A DNA stretch of 64,000 bases, taken from positions 4,402,001 to 4,466,000 of the forward strand of contig NZ_AP022590.1 in the NCBI RefSeq assembly GCF_010731775.1, read 5' to 3'. This document shows, in pieces, positions 28,350 to 37,383 of this stretch; position 1 is the first letter of the stretch, and each line of letters begins with the position of its first letter. Under the pieces are notes generated by a model. The model was not told where the DNA came from. It saw only the letters and a list, made by a program, of their open reading frames with translations, and did no database searches. Source of the DNA: Mycobacterium mantenii (lineage in GTDB: Bacteria; Actinomycetota; Actinomycetes; Mycobacteriales; Mycobacteriaceae). A program made the translations under genes and the position numbers.

Positions 28350-30977
28350 GTGGCGGTCGTCGATGACTTGGCGTCGGGCATGGATTCCTCGCCGCCAAGC
28401 GAGGACTTCGGACGGCAGCCACCGCAGGATCTGGCGGCCGAGCAGGCGGTGCTGGGCGGCATGCTGCTGAGCAAGGACGCCATCGCCGATGTGCTGGAAC
28501 GGCTGCGGCCCGGCGACTTTTACCGCCCCGCCCATCAGAACGTGTACGACGCGATCCTGGACCTCTACGGGCGTGGCGAGCCGGCCGACGCGGTGACGGT
28601 CGCCGCGGAACTGGACCGCCGCAACCTGCTGCGCCGCATCGGCGGGGCACCCTATCTGCACACGCTGATCTCGACGGTGCCGACCGCGGCCAACGCGAGC
28701 TACTACGCGACCATCGTGGCCGAGAAGGCGCTCCTGCGGCGCCTCGTGGAGGCCGGCACCCGGGTCGTGCAGTACGGCTATGCGGGCGCCGAGGGCGCCG
28801 ACGTCGCGGAGGTGGTCGACCGCGCGCAGGCCGAGATCTACGAGGTGGCCGAGCGTCGGACATCGGAGGATTTCGTTCCGCTCGAGGATCTGCTGCAGCC
28901 GACCATGGACGAGATCGACGCCATCGCCTCCAACGGCGGCGTCGCGCGCGGCGTGCCGACCGGCTTCACCGAGCTCGACGAGGTGACCAACGGTCTGCAC
29001 GCCGGGCAGATGATCATCGTCGCGGCCCGGCCTGGCGTGGGTAAGGCGCTCGCGTTGGACACGCTGCTGCCCACGCCGACCGGCTGGACGACGATGGGTG
29101 ATGTCGCAGTCGGTGATGAGTTGCTGGGCGCCGACGGGCGGCCGACGCGGGTGGTGGCCGCGACCGAAGTGATGTTGGACCGGCCGTGCTACGAGGTGGA
29201 GTTCTCCGACGGGACAGTGATAGTCGCCGACGCGGCGCATCAGTGGTTGACGGAGACACGCGCATCCCGGAAGTCTGCGCAAGCTGCGGCGGTCGGGTAC
29301 AACCGCGATAAGAATCAGCGCACCTTTGCGGCGGTGCGGACGACGGCCGAGATCGCTGGAAGTCTGCGCTGCGCCACTCCAGACCGGCGACTGAACCACA
29401 GCGTGGTCAATGCGCATGCGCTTGAGCTACCCGATCGCGAATTCTTGGTGCCGCCATACACACTCGGCGCTTGGCTTGGGGATGGCACCAGTGCCGCAGC
29501 CCAGATCACCGCGGTCGATCCTGAAATCATCATGCGCATCGAAGCGGAAGGCGTCGTAGCAATTCCCTCGGAATCCGCTCGGTACCGCTACCAGCTCCGG
29601 CTGCCGGCTCATCCTGATCAAGCTCCGCGCCAGTGCGTGGTATGCGGCAAGTCGTTCATTCCTCATACCAGTCAGGTGCGGACCTGCGGACGCTCGTGCG
29701 GTGGCCGGGCACGGTTTGTCTCGGCCCCGGTACCGAGCCCCACCTGCGTTCGCTGCGGGGGACCATCCGCGGGGCTGCGGTTGTGCCAGAATTGCCACTC
29801 CGCGGTAGGTACCTTGCAGGCGCGGCTACGCACAATCGGCGTGCTTGGGAACAAGCACATCCCAATTGAATACCTGCGGGGATCCGAGATGCAGCGGCGC
29901 GAGCTACTCGCCGGCTTGCTCGATACCGATGGAACCGTGACGGCGGGTGGTGCCGTCCAATTTTCGGTCACCAGCCATCTGCTAGCCCGCGATGTCACCG
30001 AGCTTATCGTCAGCCTTGGCTATCGCTGCCAAACCTCGACCAACCGCGTCCGGGGCCGTTACGAATCGTCCAGCATCGCCTACACCCTGACCTTTTCCAC
30101 CGAAGACAAAGTGTTCGCCTTGGAGCGAAAGGCTATGGTGCACAAGGAGCGTCGGGCTGTGACCGGCACCGCGCGCTCGGGATCGCGCTTCATTGTGGAT
30201 GTCCGCCCGATCAAGACAGTGGCCGTGCGCTGTGTCGAAGTGGACAACGACAGCCACATGTATCTGGCGAGCAAAGCGATGATCCCCACTCACAACTCCA
30301 CTCTTGGACTCGACTTCCTGCGGTCGTGCTCGATCAAGCACCGCATGGCCAGCGTGATCTTCTCGCTGGAGATGAGCAAGTCCGAGATCGTCATGCGGCT
30401 GCTGTCGGCGGAAGCGAAAATCAAACTCGCCGACATGCGCTCCGGTCGCATGAGCGACGAGGACTGGACGCGACTGGCGCGGCGGATGAGCGAAATCAGT
30501 GAGGCGCCACTGTATATCGACGACTCGCCGAACCTGACGATGATGGAGATCCGGGCCAAGGCGCGCCGGCTGCGGCAGAAATCCGACCTGCGTCTGGTCG
30601 TGGTCGATTACCTGCAGCTGATGTCGTCGGGAAAGAAGGTCGAGTCCCGCCAGCTCGAGGTGTCCGAGTTCTCGCGCCAACTCAAGCTTTTGGCTAAGGA
30701 GCTCGAAGTTCCCGTCGTTGCGATCAGCCAGCTGAACCGCGGTCCCGAGCAGCGCACCGACAAGAAGCCGATGCTGTCGGACCTTCGTGAGTCGGGATCG
30801 CTGGAGCAGGATGCCGACATGGTGATCCTGCTGAACCGGCCGGACGCGTTCGAGCGCGACGATCCGCGCGGGGGAGAGGCGGATTTCATTCTCGCCAAAC
30901 ACCGCAACGGCCCCACCAAGACGGTGACCGTCGCGCACCAGCTGCACCTGTCGCGGTTCACCAACATGGCGCGGTGA
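28350..30977 (+). CDS. dnaB: Replicative DNA helicase DnaB with in-frame intein
   Basis: The 875-residue precursor contains a 458-residue hexameric helicase interrupted by an intein at residues 233-649. The N-terminal primase-interaction domain is DLAAEQAVLGGMLLS onward. The RecA-like core resumes after the intein with STLGLDFLRSC, and later shows LVVVDYLQLM (Walker B) and AISQLNRGPEQRTDKKP. The Walker A loop is split exactly after GVGK, so the helicase is inactive until splicing joins GVGK to ST. GTG 28350 follows GGAGGAGGGAATCT and gives the N-terminus VAVVDDLASGMDSSP shared with M. tuberculosis DnaB. The gene stands alone, downstream of DnaA-like boxes. Confidence 0.96.
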   Translation: MAVVDDLASGMDSSPPSEDFGRQPPQDLAAEQAVLGGMLLSKDAIADVLERLRPGDFYRPAHQNVYDAILDLYGRGEPADAVTVAAELDRRNLLRRIGGAPYLHTLISTVPTAANASYYATIVAEKALLRRLVEAGTRVVQYGYAGAEGADVAEVVDRAQAEIYEVAERRTSEDFVPLEDLLQPTMDEIDAIASNGGVARGVPTGFTELDEVTNGLHAGQMIIVAARPGVGKALALDTLLPTPTGWTTMGDVAVGDELLGADGRPTRVVAATEVMLDRPCYEVEFSDGTVIVADAAHQWLTETRASRKSAQAAAVGYNRDKNQRTFAAVRTTAEIAGSLRCATPDRRLNHSVVNAHALELPDREFLVPPYTLGAWLGDGTSAAAQITAVDPEIIMRIEAEGVVAIPSESARYRYQLRLPAHPDQAPRQCVVCGKSFIPHTSQVRTCGRSCGGRARFVSAPVPSPTCVRCGGPSAGLRLCQNCHSAVGTLQARLRTIGVLGNKHIPIEYLRGSEMQRRELLAGLLDTDGTVTAGGAVQFSVTSHLLARDVTELIVSLGYRCQTSTNRVRGRYESSSIAYTLTFSTEDKVFALERKAMVHKERRAVTGTARSGSRFIVDVRPIKTVAVRCVEVDNDSHMYLASKAMIPTHNSTLGLDFLRSCSIKHRMASVIFSLEMSKSEIVMRLLSAEAKIKLADMRSGRMSDEDWTRLARRMSEISEAPLYIDDSPNLTMMEIRAKARRLRQKSDLRLVVVDYLQLMSSGKKVESRQLEVSEFSRQLKLLAKELEVPVVAISQLNRGPEQRTDKKPMLSDLRESGSLEQDADMVILLNRPDAFERDDPRGGEADFILAKHRNGPTKTVTVAHQLHLSRFTNMAR
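29046..30296 (+). mobile_element. DnaB P-loop intein with LAGLIDADG endonuclease, class-3 type
   Basis: The 417-residue intein starts with Ala (ALALDTLLPTPTGWTTMGD) instead of Cys/Ser and ends IPTHN before Ser+1. Class 3 inteins lack the residue-1 nucleophile and use a Trp-Cys-Thr triad; here HQW (Trp near intein residue 67), VRCVEVDNDSHMYLA (Cys near 396) and the Thr of PTHN fit that pattern. Two dodecapeptide endonuclease motifs are visible: LGAWLGDGT and LLAGLLDTDGTV. Between them lies an unusual cysteine cluster (29634-29795). The insertion site is the same P-loop used by other mycobacterial DnaB inteins. Confidence 0.93.
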
Positions 30978-31431
30978 CGTCGGTTGTCGAGATGCAACGA
31001 AGATTAGCGAGTAGCGTCTTCTTGTTTAACTAGCCGCAGGCAGGTCCTCGTGGGCACGATGACCAGCGGTTTTGAACGCCGGGAGGGTCGGATCTAACCC
31101 GGATTCGTGCGGTTTGGGGCGTGAGCCGCTGTTCCGGGGACGTCCTCCGGGTTTCGTCTGCGCGCAGTCATGTCGGGTTTTGCGACGATTTTGGCACCGC
31201 GGCGGCACCCTCGTTGCTGGCGTACTAGCCATGTCGATCGCCGCTTGCCGGTGCGGACGTGGCCACTAAGGCATCCCGCGCATTAATCCCGGGGAGCGGT
31301 GGACGACGCCACAGTGATCGGCGCCCATACGCATCTCCCCGAGGCGGGGTGGGCGCCGCGTGTGATCTCACCAAGGCAAACCGGTTCGCTGCGACGGATT
31401 CGCAAGAAAACGCCCCAGAGCAGCTCGACTT
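30978..31431. other. 454-bp gap after dnaB, no convincing gene
   Basis: Short frames on both strands have no recognisable domain and no good ribosome-binding sites. A weak 5-bp hairpin (GAAGA/TCTTC, 30999-31021) followed by TTGTTT could help terminate dnaB transcription. I see no tRNA or repeat here. Confidence 0.5.
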
Positions 31432-31758
31432 TTGACACCCGTGGTCAACTCGATTACCTGGGAACTTCGATTCGCGGGGTCTGCCGGTCCGGATGCATGG
31501 AACGGGCAATTGCAAGGCAACGCGCTAGCCTGCAGCATGCTCGAAGGCTGGATTCCCACCCGCGAAGCGGTGGCGCTTCTCATCGAGGCCGTAGCCGGCA
31601 GGATCACTAGCGACGAATACCGGGCTCGCGTTGTCGCATCCACAGCAACGCGCGGTCGCCGCTTCAGTCAGCTACCAAAGCTCTCAATTCCCGACAACTT
31701 CGACGATTCGCTGCCGGACGTGGAAATCGATGCATGGGAAGGTAAACCCCGCGAATAG
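31432..31758 (+). CDS. Orphan VbhA-type (Fic) antitoxin-like protein
   Basis: About residues 30-68 of this frame (NALACSMLEGWIPTREAV, then GRITSDEYRARVV) align with the antitoxin VbhA helix and arm, including the LEG end of the Fic inhibitory motif (S/T)xxxE(G/N). Known VbhA proteins block AMP transfer by Fic toxins by placing this Glu in the active site and are encoded next to fic. Here the Ser/Thr position is Cys, and no Fic domain (HPFxxGNGRxxR) follows; the neighbour is a convergent PrpD-like gene. The start is uncertain: TTG 31432, GTG 31441 or TTG 31510 are possible. The acidic C-terminus (DSLPDVEIDAWEGKPRE) is unrecognised. Confidence 0.5.
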   Translation: MTPVVNSITWELRFAGSAGPDAWNGQLQGNALACSMLEGWIPTREAVALLIEAVAGRITSDEYRARVVASTATRGRRFSQLPKLSIPDNFDDSLPDVEIDAWEGKPRE

Positions 31759-31932
31759 CCCACGCCCTCGGGGTGATGCGCGACGGCGGCCTGACATAGG
31801 CACTCAGTATCAGGCAGCTGCTGTGCAAGCAAAAAAGGCCCTGAAAAGGCGGCGCGAAGGAGTCGACGGACTAGACAGTGGTCTCGACCAGCGGTACGGC
31901 CAAAGGCGCCAAAGTGGTTATCTTGTAGGACT

Positions 31933-33390
31933 TTACACGCTCTTCTGCTGCAGCAGCGGCGCCAGTTCCTTCGCTACGTTGGTGACGTTCTCGAGGGTGA
32001 ACAACAAGTCTAGCGACTGTTCGACCTGGTCGGACGGGAGTGCTGCTTGTGCGTAGGTGCGGTACTTGTCATGGATCTGGTCATCGGTCATCCTGGTGTC
32101 GTCCGACCCCGGGTCGCCCCAGACGTAATCGCAGCTGTCGCTGAATTCCTCTCCGCGGGCGCTGATCTGGACCTCGTTGGGTATACGGGTGAAGCGGCCC
32201 GTGGCCAGCATCTGCTCGAAGATGGCTTTGCCACTGTCGGGGTGGCCTTCGACGACGACCTTGCGTGCGAACGCGAGGTATCGCGGGTCGTGGATGCTCT
32301 CGTTGTCCTGCCAGGATGGCCCGAGGTCGGATCCGTGGGCGGCAGCGCCGAGCGCCATTGGGATGCTGAACTGTAGATCAGAAGGTGTCTCAGGCGCGTA
32401 GGTGGGTCCGAGCCAGTCCACGCCGCGCTCGAAGGTACGCACGACGACCCGGTCGATATCGTCGGGCTTGAGGTCGTGACGCTGAATGAGGCCGGTGAAC
32501 AAAGCGATTGCGGGATGGCCGTAGCGGCATGCCGAATAGGGTTTGAATGACGTTCGTGCCACCTGCCATGTCTCCCCGAGCCCGTCGAGCAGGCGCTGCC
32601 GGTTGAGGCCCACGGTCCCGAACGCGCGCCAGAATTCTTCAGGTGCGTCGAAGATGTTCTGTTCGCCTACGAACCCTTTGTGCGCGAGTTGCGCGGCCAT
32701 CACTCCGTTGATGCCCATCGAGCTGACGGGCGAGTACTTCAGCATGTGCTTGCCGGGTCGCAGGACCGGCGCGAAGAATTGTCCGGTCTCGATCGGCGCG
32801 GTCCAGCCCGCGAGTCCGAAGGCGTTGTTGTATTGGGCGGGTGCGAAATCCAACAGCTTGCCAACCGCGCCGGCCACACAGAAGCCGTACCAGCCCAGGC
32901 ATCCCGGCACCGCTTCGATGTCCCCGGTCGGAGTCAGACGCATGAACTCCAAGGCTCCGCCGACCCGGCAACCGACTTCATATCCAAGGGCTACTGCCGC
33001 GATCAGCGCTTCCCCCGATAATTCCGAGCTTTCCGCGAATGCCAGGCCAGGGAAGACAGCCGCCACCCCTGGGTGGCTGAAACTCAGGTAGGTGTCATCG
33101 GCGTCGAGGTAGTTGCCCAGATACATATTGGCCGCGGCAGCCACGGCGGGAGCAGCCGTCACCCTGGTGCCTACCACCGTGGCTGGGCCACCCACGCCCG
33201 GGCCGCCCATCTCAGCCGCAACCTCCACGGCCATCTGCGCCGCCGCGTGCTGGCGAGCGCCGAGGGCGCACCCCACCGTGTCGGCGATGAGACGCTTGGT
33301 GTCGTGGACAACCTGGGCCGGTAGGTCATTGAAATGAACGTCGTGAATCAGATCGATGAGCTGAGCAGTAGCGGTGCTTTCATCGGCCAC
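31933..33390 (-). CDS. MmgE/PrpD family protein (2-methylcitrate dehydratase-like)
   Basis: The 485-residue protein has the MmgE/PrpD fold: an all-helical large domain with GNYLDADDTYLSFSHPG (active-site Asp/His) and GYEVGCRVGGAL, and a smaller lid with SACRYGHPAI. The family includes 2-methylcitrate dehydratase, cis-aconitate decarboxylase and many dehydratases or isomerases of unknown substrate. This copy lacks PrpC/PrpB neighbours, so propionate metabolism is unlikely. GTG 33390 is preceded by GAGGAG at 10 bases; the reading from 33426 adds 12 basic residues. It is divergent from the P450 gene, and a TTGAC-N6-GTCAA palindrome lies 115 bp upstream. Confidence 0.87.
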   Translation of the reverse strand: MADESTATAQLIDLIHDVHFNDLPAQVVHDTKRLIADTVGCALGARQHAAAQMAVEVAAEMGGPGVGGPATVVGTRVTAAPAVAAAANMYLGNYLDADDTYLSFSHPGVAAVFPGLAFAESSELSGEALIAAVALGYEVGCRVGGALEFMRLTPTGDIEAVPGCLGWYGFCVAGAVGKLLDFAPAQYNNAFGLAGWTAPIETGQFFAPVLRPGKHMLKYSPVSSMGINGVMAAQLAHKGFVGEQNIFDAPEEFWRAFGTVGLNRQRLLDGLGETWQVARTSFKPYSACRYGHPAIALFTGLIQRHDLKPDDIDRVVVRTFERGVDWLGPTYAPETPSDLQFSIPMALGAAAHGSDLGPSWQDNESIHDPRYLAFARKVVVEGHPDSGKAIFEQMLATGRFTRIPNEVQISARGEEFSDSCDYVWGDPGSDDTRMTDDQIHDKYRTYAQAALPSDQVEQSLDLLFTLENVTNVAKELAPLLQQKSV

Positions 33391-33504
33391 GATGTCCCGG
33401 CTCCTCTTGTTGGCTTTTACAAGCAATCGCGGGTGGTGTGGCTCAACTGTGGTGAGCTGCGGTCACCTGAATATAGACGTCCGCAGGCGTGTCCCCGCCA
33501 CCAT

Positions 33505-33520
33505 TTGACAATTACGTCAA
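33505..33520. promoter_or_regulatory. Operator-like palindrome, family 1 (PrpD side)
   Basis: TTGACAATTACGTCAA has the TTGAC-N6-GTCAA architecture. It lies in the 276-bp divergent region between the PrpD-like and P450 genes, exactly 89 bp from a second copy. Confidence 0.65.
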
Positions 33521-33593
33521 CAAGCATCGCTAACCCCGATCAGCGGCAATGATGCGATATTCTTCGCATCCGGTCGGACGCCACTTTAGGTAG

Positions 33594-33609
33594 TTGACAA
33601 AACTGTCAA
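33594..33609. promoter_or_regulatory. Operator-like palindrome, family 1 (P450 side), overlapping a -35 element
   Basis: TTGACAAAACTGTCAA has the TTGAC-N6-GTCAA form. Its TTGACA could serve as -35 hexamer for a TAGCAT at 33619-33624, so a bound repressor would block the P450 promoter. The P450 start is 57 bp further on. Confidence 0.7.
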
Positions 33610-33666
33610 GAGATAAGCTAGCATGCGGCGAGACGGCGCCGCCAGACGTTTGTAGATCGCCCAACG

Positions 33667-34917
33667 ATGGGACATATGCCGATGACCGACACGAAAGCCG
33701 AGGCCGAGCAACGCCCGCGCGCCGAGGTGGATCTTGATCACCACTCGTCTGGGTTTCGTGAGGACCCGCATGGCAGGTTCCGAGAGATGCGCGAATCGGG
33801 TTGTCCGGTCGCGTATTCCAACCACTATGAGGGTTTCTGGGCGCTGGTGGACTATGCCTCGGTGTTCGAGGCCGCCAGAGACGACGATCTGTTCAATTCC
33901 TACCCCTCGATCGCAGTGCCGGCTAGCGAGTTACCCCTTCCGATCCTGCCGATCGAGTCTGACCCCCCGGAAACGCAGAAGCTACGCGACGTCACTCTCA
34001 AACGGTTTTCTCCGGGGTCTGCGGAGCGGTTCCGGGACGCGGCCGTTGATATGACCAATGAGGCGATAGACGCCTTCATCGAGCGTGGGCACGCCGACCT
34101 CGTCGGTGAGTTGACGACGCCGCTGCCGGCGCGACTGATCCTGCGACTGTTGAAGTTCGACGAATCGCGGCACTCGCAATGGGTGCAATGGGTGCACTCG
34201 ATGGTGCATGATCGCGCCCATGACCCGGAGAAGGCCGGGGTGGCTGGCATGGAGATGTTCGGCGAGATCGTCACGCACATGGGGCAGCGGCGCGCCGAGG
34301 GCCTCGGTGACGATCTGTTCAGCGACATCCTGCGCGGCACCATCGACGGCAAGCCGCTCGACGATACCCAGATCACTATGTACACGGTGCTGATGATGCT
34401 GGGCGGCATGGATACCACCAGCGGCTTTACCGGCAATGTGCTGTTGCGGCTGTGCACGGACACCGAATTGCGGCAGCAGTTCATCGCCGATCCCGACCTG
34501 GTGAGGAAATCCGTCGACGAGCTGCTGCGGTTGTACACGCCGACTCTGGGCCTGGCGCGCACGGTCTCCCGTGATGCCGAGTTCTTCGGCCAGCCGCTAT
34601 GTAAGGGTGATCGCGCGATCCTGATGTGGGCGGCCGCCAACCGGGACCCTGTGATGTTTGCCAACCCCGATGCCCTTGACCTGTCCCGGCCGAATGCCAA
34701 GAAGCACATGGCGTTTGGGGTGGGTATGCACCGGTGTTTAGGCTCGCACTACGCCAAGATGATGTTCGAGGTCATGACGACCCAGGTGCTGCAGCGGCTG
34801 CCGGACTTCGAACTGGCGGGCGAGGCGAAGATGTTTGAGGACGCAGGGGAGGTTTTCGCCGTTCGGGAGCTGCCGGTCAGGTTCACGCCGGGGCCGCGCG
34901 TCGGCGACACGAACTAG
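33667..34917 (+). CDS. Cytochrome P450
   Basis: The 416-residue soluble bacterial-type P450 has the I-helix LGGMDTTSGF (the usual first Ala/Gly is Gly), ExxR in ELLRLYTPT, and the haem loop FGVGMHRCLGSHYA with the thiolate Cys near residue 357. It should hydroxylate a hydrophobic substrate using a ferredoxin and reductase encoded elsewhere; none is adjacent. ATGs at 33667, 33676 and 33682 are all possible starts, and no strong Shine-Dalgarno distinguishes them. The gene stands alone, convergent with scoB. Its promoter shares the palindrome and downstream sequence with the enoyl-CoA hydratase promoter at 38.7 kb, so both are probably induced together. Confidence 0.92.
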   Translation: MGHMPMTDTKAEAEQRPRAEVDLDHHSSGFREDPHGRFREMRESGCPVAYSNHYEGFWALVDYASVFEAARDDDLFNSYPSIAVPASELPLPILPIESDPPETQKLRDVTLKRFSPGSAERFRDAAVDMTNEAIDAFIERGHADLVGELTTPLPARLILRLLKFDESRHSQWVQWVHSMVHDRAHDPEKAGVAGMEMFGEIVTHMGQRRAEGLGDDLFSDILRGTIDGKPLDDTQITMYTVLMMLGGMDTTSGFTGNVLLRLCTDTELRQQFIADPDLVRKSVDELLRLYTPTLGLARTVSRDAEFFGQPLCKGDRAILMWAAANRDPVMFANPDALDLSRPNAKKHMAFGVGMHRCLGSHYAKMMFEVMTTQVLQRLPDFELAGEAKMFEDAGEVFAVRELPVRFTPGPRVGDTN

Positions 34918-35012
34918 GTTCGACCGCAATGCCTTTGCCCGTTTGGCCCCAGGTCGCCCAGACGCTGGCGTTGCGGACGGCGTTCGCGCCGGTCGATATG
35001 ACAACTGCACCT

Positions 35013-35672
35013 TTAGGTCATGTCGATCACGAGGTCGGCGCCGGTTGCGGCGATGACGTCGGCCTCGGTGACGCCGGGGGCCAGTTCCCGCAGCACCAGG
35101 GTGCCGTCCCCTGGTACGTCGATGACGCAGAGGTTGGTAACGATGCGATCGACGACGCCCTGACCGGTGAGCGGCAGGGTGCAGGTCTGGACGATTTTCG
35201 GGTTGCCCGCTCGGTCGGTGTGCTCCATCAGGACGATGACCCGGGCCGCACCGTGAACCAGGTCCATCGCACCGCCCATGCCCTTGACCATCTTGCCGGG
35301 CACCATCCAGTTGGCCAGGTCGCCGTTCTTGGACACTTGCATGCCGCCGAGCACCGCGGTGTCGATGTGGCCGCCGCGGATCATCCCGAATGAGAGCGCC
35401 GAATCGAAATACGCCGCACCGGGATTGACCGTCACGGTCTCTTTGCCCGCGTTGATCAGATCGGGGTCGACGTCGTCCTCTCCTGGATAGGGGCCGGTCC
35501 CCAGGATGCCGTTTTCGGAGTGCAGGGTGACGTTGACGTCGGCGCTGAGATGGCCGGGAATGAGCGTCGGTAGACCGATACCGAGGTTGACGTACTCGCC
35601 GTCGACCATTTCCGCCGCGGCGCGGGCGGCCATCTCGTTGCGGTTCCAACCCGTGGTGGTCGAGTCGGTCAT
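35013..35672 (-). CDS. scoB: 3-oxoacid/acyl CoA-transferase subunit B
   Basis: The 219-residue CoA-transferase family I beta subunit has the catalytic glutamate in HSENGILG at residue 53, with [12 protein letters not shown] before it. With subunit A it moves CoA between succinyl-CoA (or another donor) and a 3-oxo acid. Start ATG 35672 overlaps the scoA stop by four bases, so the subunits are made in equal amounts. The gene name follows the succinyl-CoA:3-ketoacid group, but the acceptor in this locus may differ. It is the last gene of a minus-strand set below the amidohydrolase. Confidence 0.9.
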   Translation of the reverse strand: MTDSTTTGWNRNEMAARAAAEMVDGEYVNLGIGLPTLIPGHLSADVNVTLHSENGILGTGPYPGEDDVDPDLINAGKETVTVNPGAAYFDSALSFGMIRGGHIDTAVLGGMQVSKNGDLANWMVPGKMVKGMGGAMDLVHGAARVIVLMEHTDRAGNPKIVQTCTLPLTGQGVVDRIVTNLCVIDVPGDGTLVLRELAPGVTEADVIAATGADLVIDMT

Positions 35673-36436
35673 TGGGCCGGTCCTTGCGGTTGGCGCACGG
35701 TGCGTTTCTCGATCTTCTTGTCCTGTGGTCCGGTGTGCACGATGCGCTGGACGAAGACGCCGGCGAGATGCACTGCGGCCGGGTCGATCTCACCTGGTGC
35801 TACCAGCTCTTCGACTTCGGCGATGGTGATGCGTCCCGCCATGGCGGCCAGTGGGTTGAAGTTCATCGCTGTCTTGTTGAAGACGAGGTTGCCGTCGGTG
35901 TCACCGCGCAGGGCGTGCACGAGCGCGAAGTCGGCGTTGATCGACTCCTCCAGGACGTAGCGCTTGCCGCCGAACTCGCGAATCTCTTTGGGTGGCGAGG
36001 CGGCCGCGACCGATCCGTCCTCGGCGTAGCGCCAAGGGAGCCCGCCGTCGGATACGGGGCTGCCCACACCCGCCGGCGTGAAGAACGCGGGGATGCCCGC
36101 ACCACCGGCTCGCATGCGTTCGGCCAGGGTGCCCTGCGGCGTCAATTCGACCTCGAGTTCGCCCGCGAGGTATCGGCGGGCGAACTCCTTGTTCTCGCCG
36201 ACGTAGGAGGCGGTGACGCGTCGGATCCGGCCGAGGGAGAGCAGAACGCCCAGCCCGACACCGTCCACTCCGCAGTTGTTGGAGAAGACCTCGAGGTTGG
36301 TCGCGGAGGACTGCGCGATCGCCTCGATCAGCCGGTCCGGGATGCCGCACAGGCCGAATCCTCCGACGGCCAGGGTCGCACCGTCGGTGATGTCCACGAC
36401 GGCCTCCGCGGCCGAGCCGTACACCTTCGATCTCAT
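35669..36436 (-). CDS. scoA: 3-oxoacid/acyl CoA-transferase subunit A
   Basis: The 255-residue CoA-transferase alpha subunit has the CoA-binding glycine-rich segment [16 protein letters not shown] near residues 19-34, [10 protein letters not shown], and the [13 protein letters not shown] block. The pair with scoB is complete, with no missing motif. In fatty-acid and ring catabolic loci such enzymes activate or release short beta-keto acids, fitting the many beta-oxidation genes nearby. A 137-bp gap separates it from the SDR upstream; no clear operator was seen there. Confidence 0.9.
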   Translation of the reverse strand: MRSKVYGSAAEAVVDITDGATLAVGGFGLCGIPDRLIEAIAQSSATNLEVFSNNCGVDGVGLGVLLSLGRIRRVTASYVGENKEFARRYLAGELEVELTPQGTLAERMRAGGAGIPAFFTPAGVGSPVSDGGLPWRYAEDGSVAAASPPKEIREFGGKRYVLEESINADFALVHALRGDTDGNLVFNKTAMNFNPLAAMAGRITIAEVEELVAPGEIDPAAVHLAGVFVQRIVHTGPQDKKIEKRTVRQPQGPAQ

Positions 36437-36573
36437 CAGAGTCCTTTCGCGCGCATCGAATCCACCCGTCGAACCGGTTACGCGGTGAACCCCGCGCTGA
36501 TCGCCGCAGCTGTAGGGCCGCGGAACGATTTCGACAACCCGGTCATCGGCGTTGCGCGTGCAGCGGATTTTCC

Positions 36574-37269
36574 TCAGGGAGCCACACGATTTTGCGGGGA
36601 GATGGTGACGATTGTTCCGGGAAACGCATCGATGTCAGAGACGATTTCCAACGCGCGGGATCCGATTTCCTGATCGGTCAGCCAGTCTGGCTCGGCGACG
36701 TCGCGCGTCGATCGGCCGTTGACGTTGGAGGCGATCATCAGCTCTCGGATATGCACGCCGGATCCGCGGGATTCCTTGGCGAAGCCTCGTATCAGGGATC
36801 GTTGGGCCGCCTGGGTCATCGATAGCGGCACCAAATGGGGAAACACGGCATCGGCCATTCCTCCACCGACCGCCAGGTACACCGCATTCGACTTCAGCAG
36901 CGGCAGGAACACTTTCGCGGCATTGAAATGCAACCGCAAGTAGCGATCAAAGTACCCAGCGATGTCGTCGAAGGTGCACTGTGCGAGGGGTTTCGCCGGC
37001 CACGGTGCGCCGATCGTGGTCACCACGGCGTCGAGTTGGTCGGCGTGGGCGTCGTCGGCTAGGCCTCGGGTACTAGTTTCGGTCGCCAAATCGCCAACAA
37101 GGGTGGTCAGTCGAGCATCCGGAGTCAGTCGGCGGACCTCGTCCCTAACGTCGCGGAGCTTTCCTGCCGAACGTCCGGCGCCGAGTACTTGCCAGCCGGT
37201 CGCCGCGAGTGCGCCCGCCACCCCCCGTCCGACATCTCCCGCCGCGCCGATAACGAGTGCCTGCTTCAC
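36574..37269 (-). CDS. SDR-like NAD(P)-binding protein
   Basis: The 231-residue Rossmann protein starts ALVIGAAGDVGRGVAGALA, a glycine-rich loop of the form GAxxDVGR not typical of classical SDRs. The usual YxxxK is replaced: the expected region reads PHLVPLSMTQAAQRSL, so the catalytic Tyr/Lys pair is not evident. It may be an atypical SDR with a binding or isomerase role, or may use other residues. It lies between the amidohydrolase and CoA-transferase genes on the same strand with gaps of about 115 and 137 bp. Confidence 0.78.
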   Translation of the reverse strand: MKQALVIGAAGDVGRGVAGALAATGWQVLGAGRSAGKLRDVRDEVRRLTPDARLTTLVGDLATETSTRGLADDAHADQLDAVVTTIGAPWPAKPLAQCTFDDIAGYFDRYLRLHFNAAKVFLPLLKSNAVYLAVGGGMADAVFPHLVPLSMTQAAQRSLIRGFAKESRGSGVHIRELMIASNVNGRSTRDVAEPDWLTDQEIGSRALEIVSDIDAFPGTIVTISPQNRVAP

Positions 37270-37383
37270 TGTGACGTCTCCGTTCTGGGTTGCTGCCGTT
37301 GAGGGTCAACCACGACAAGGGTTGGAGATTGGCCCGGTGCAGGTTCCAGCCCTCGCAGGAGGCGACCGACATGCCCACTTACA

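Noticed and set aside
28287..29417. 376-residue frame antisense to dnaB
   Set aside because: It is a shadow of the helicase and intein reading frame with no ribosome-binding site or domain.
30999..31021. Terminator hairpin after dnaB
   Set aside because: The stem is only 5 bp with a 13-base loop; too weak to list as a feature.
31022..31300. Possible tRNA-like or integration remnant near GGGTCGGATCTAACCCGG
   Set aside because: No cloverleaf could be built and no integrase or repeat partner is present.
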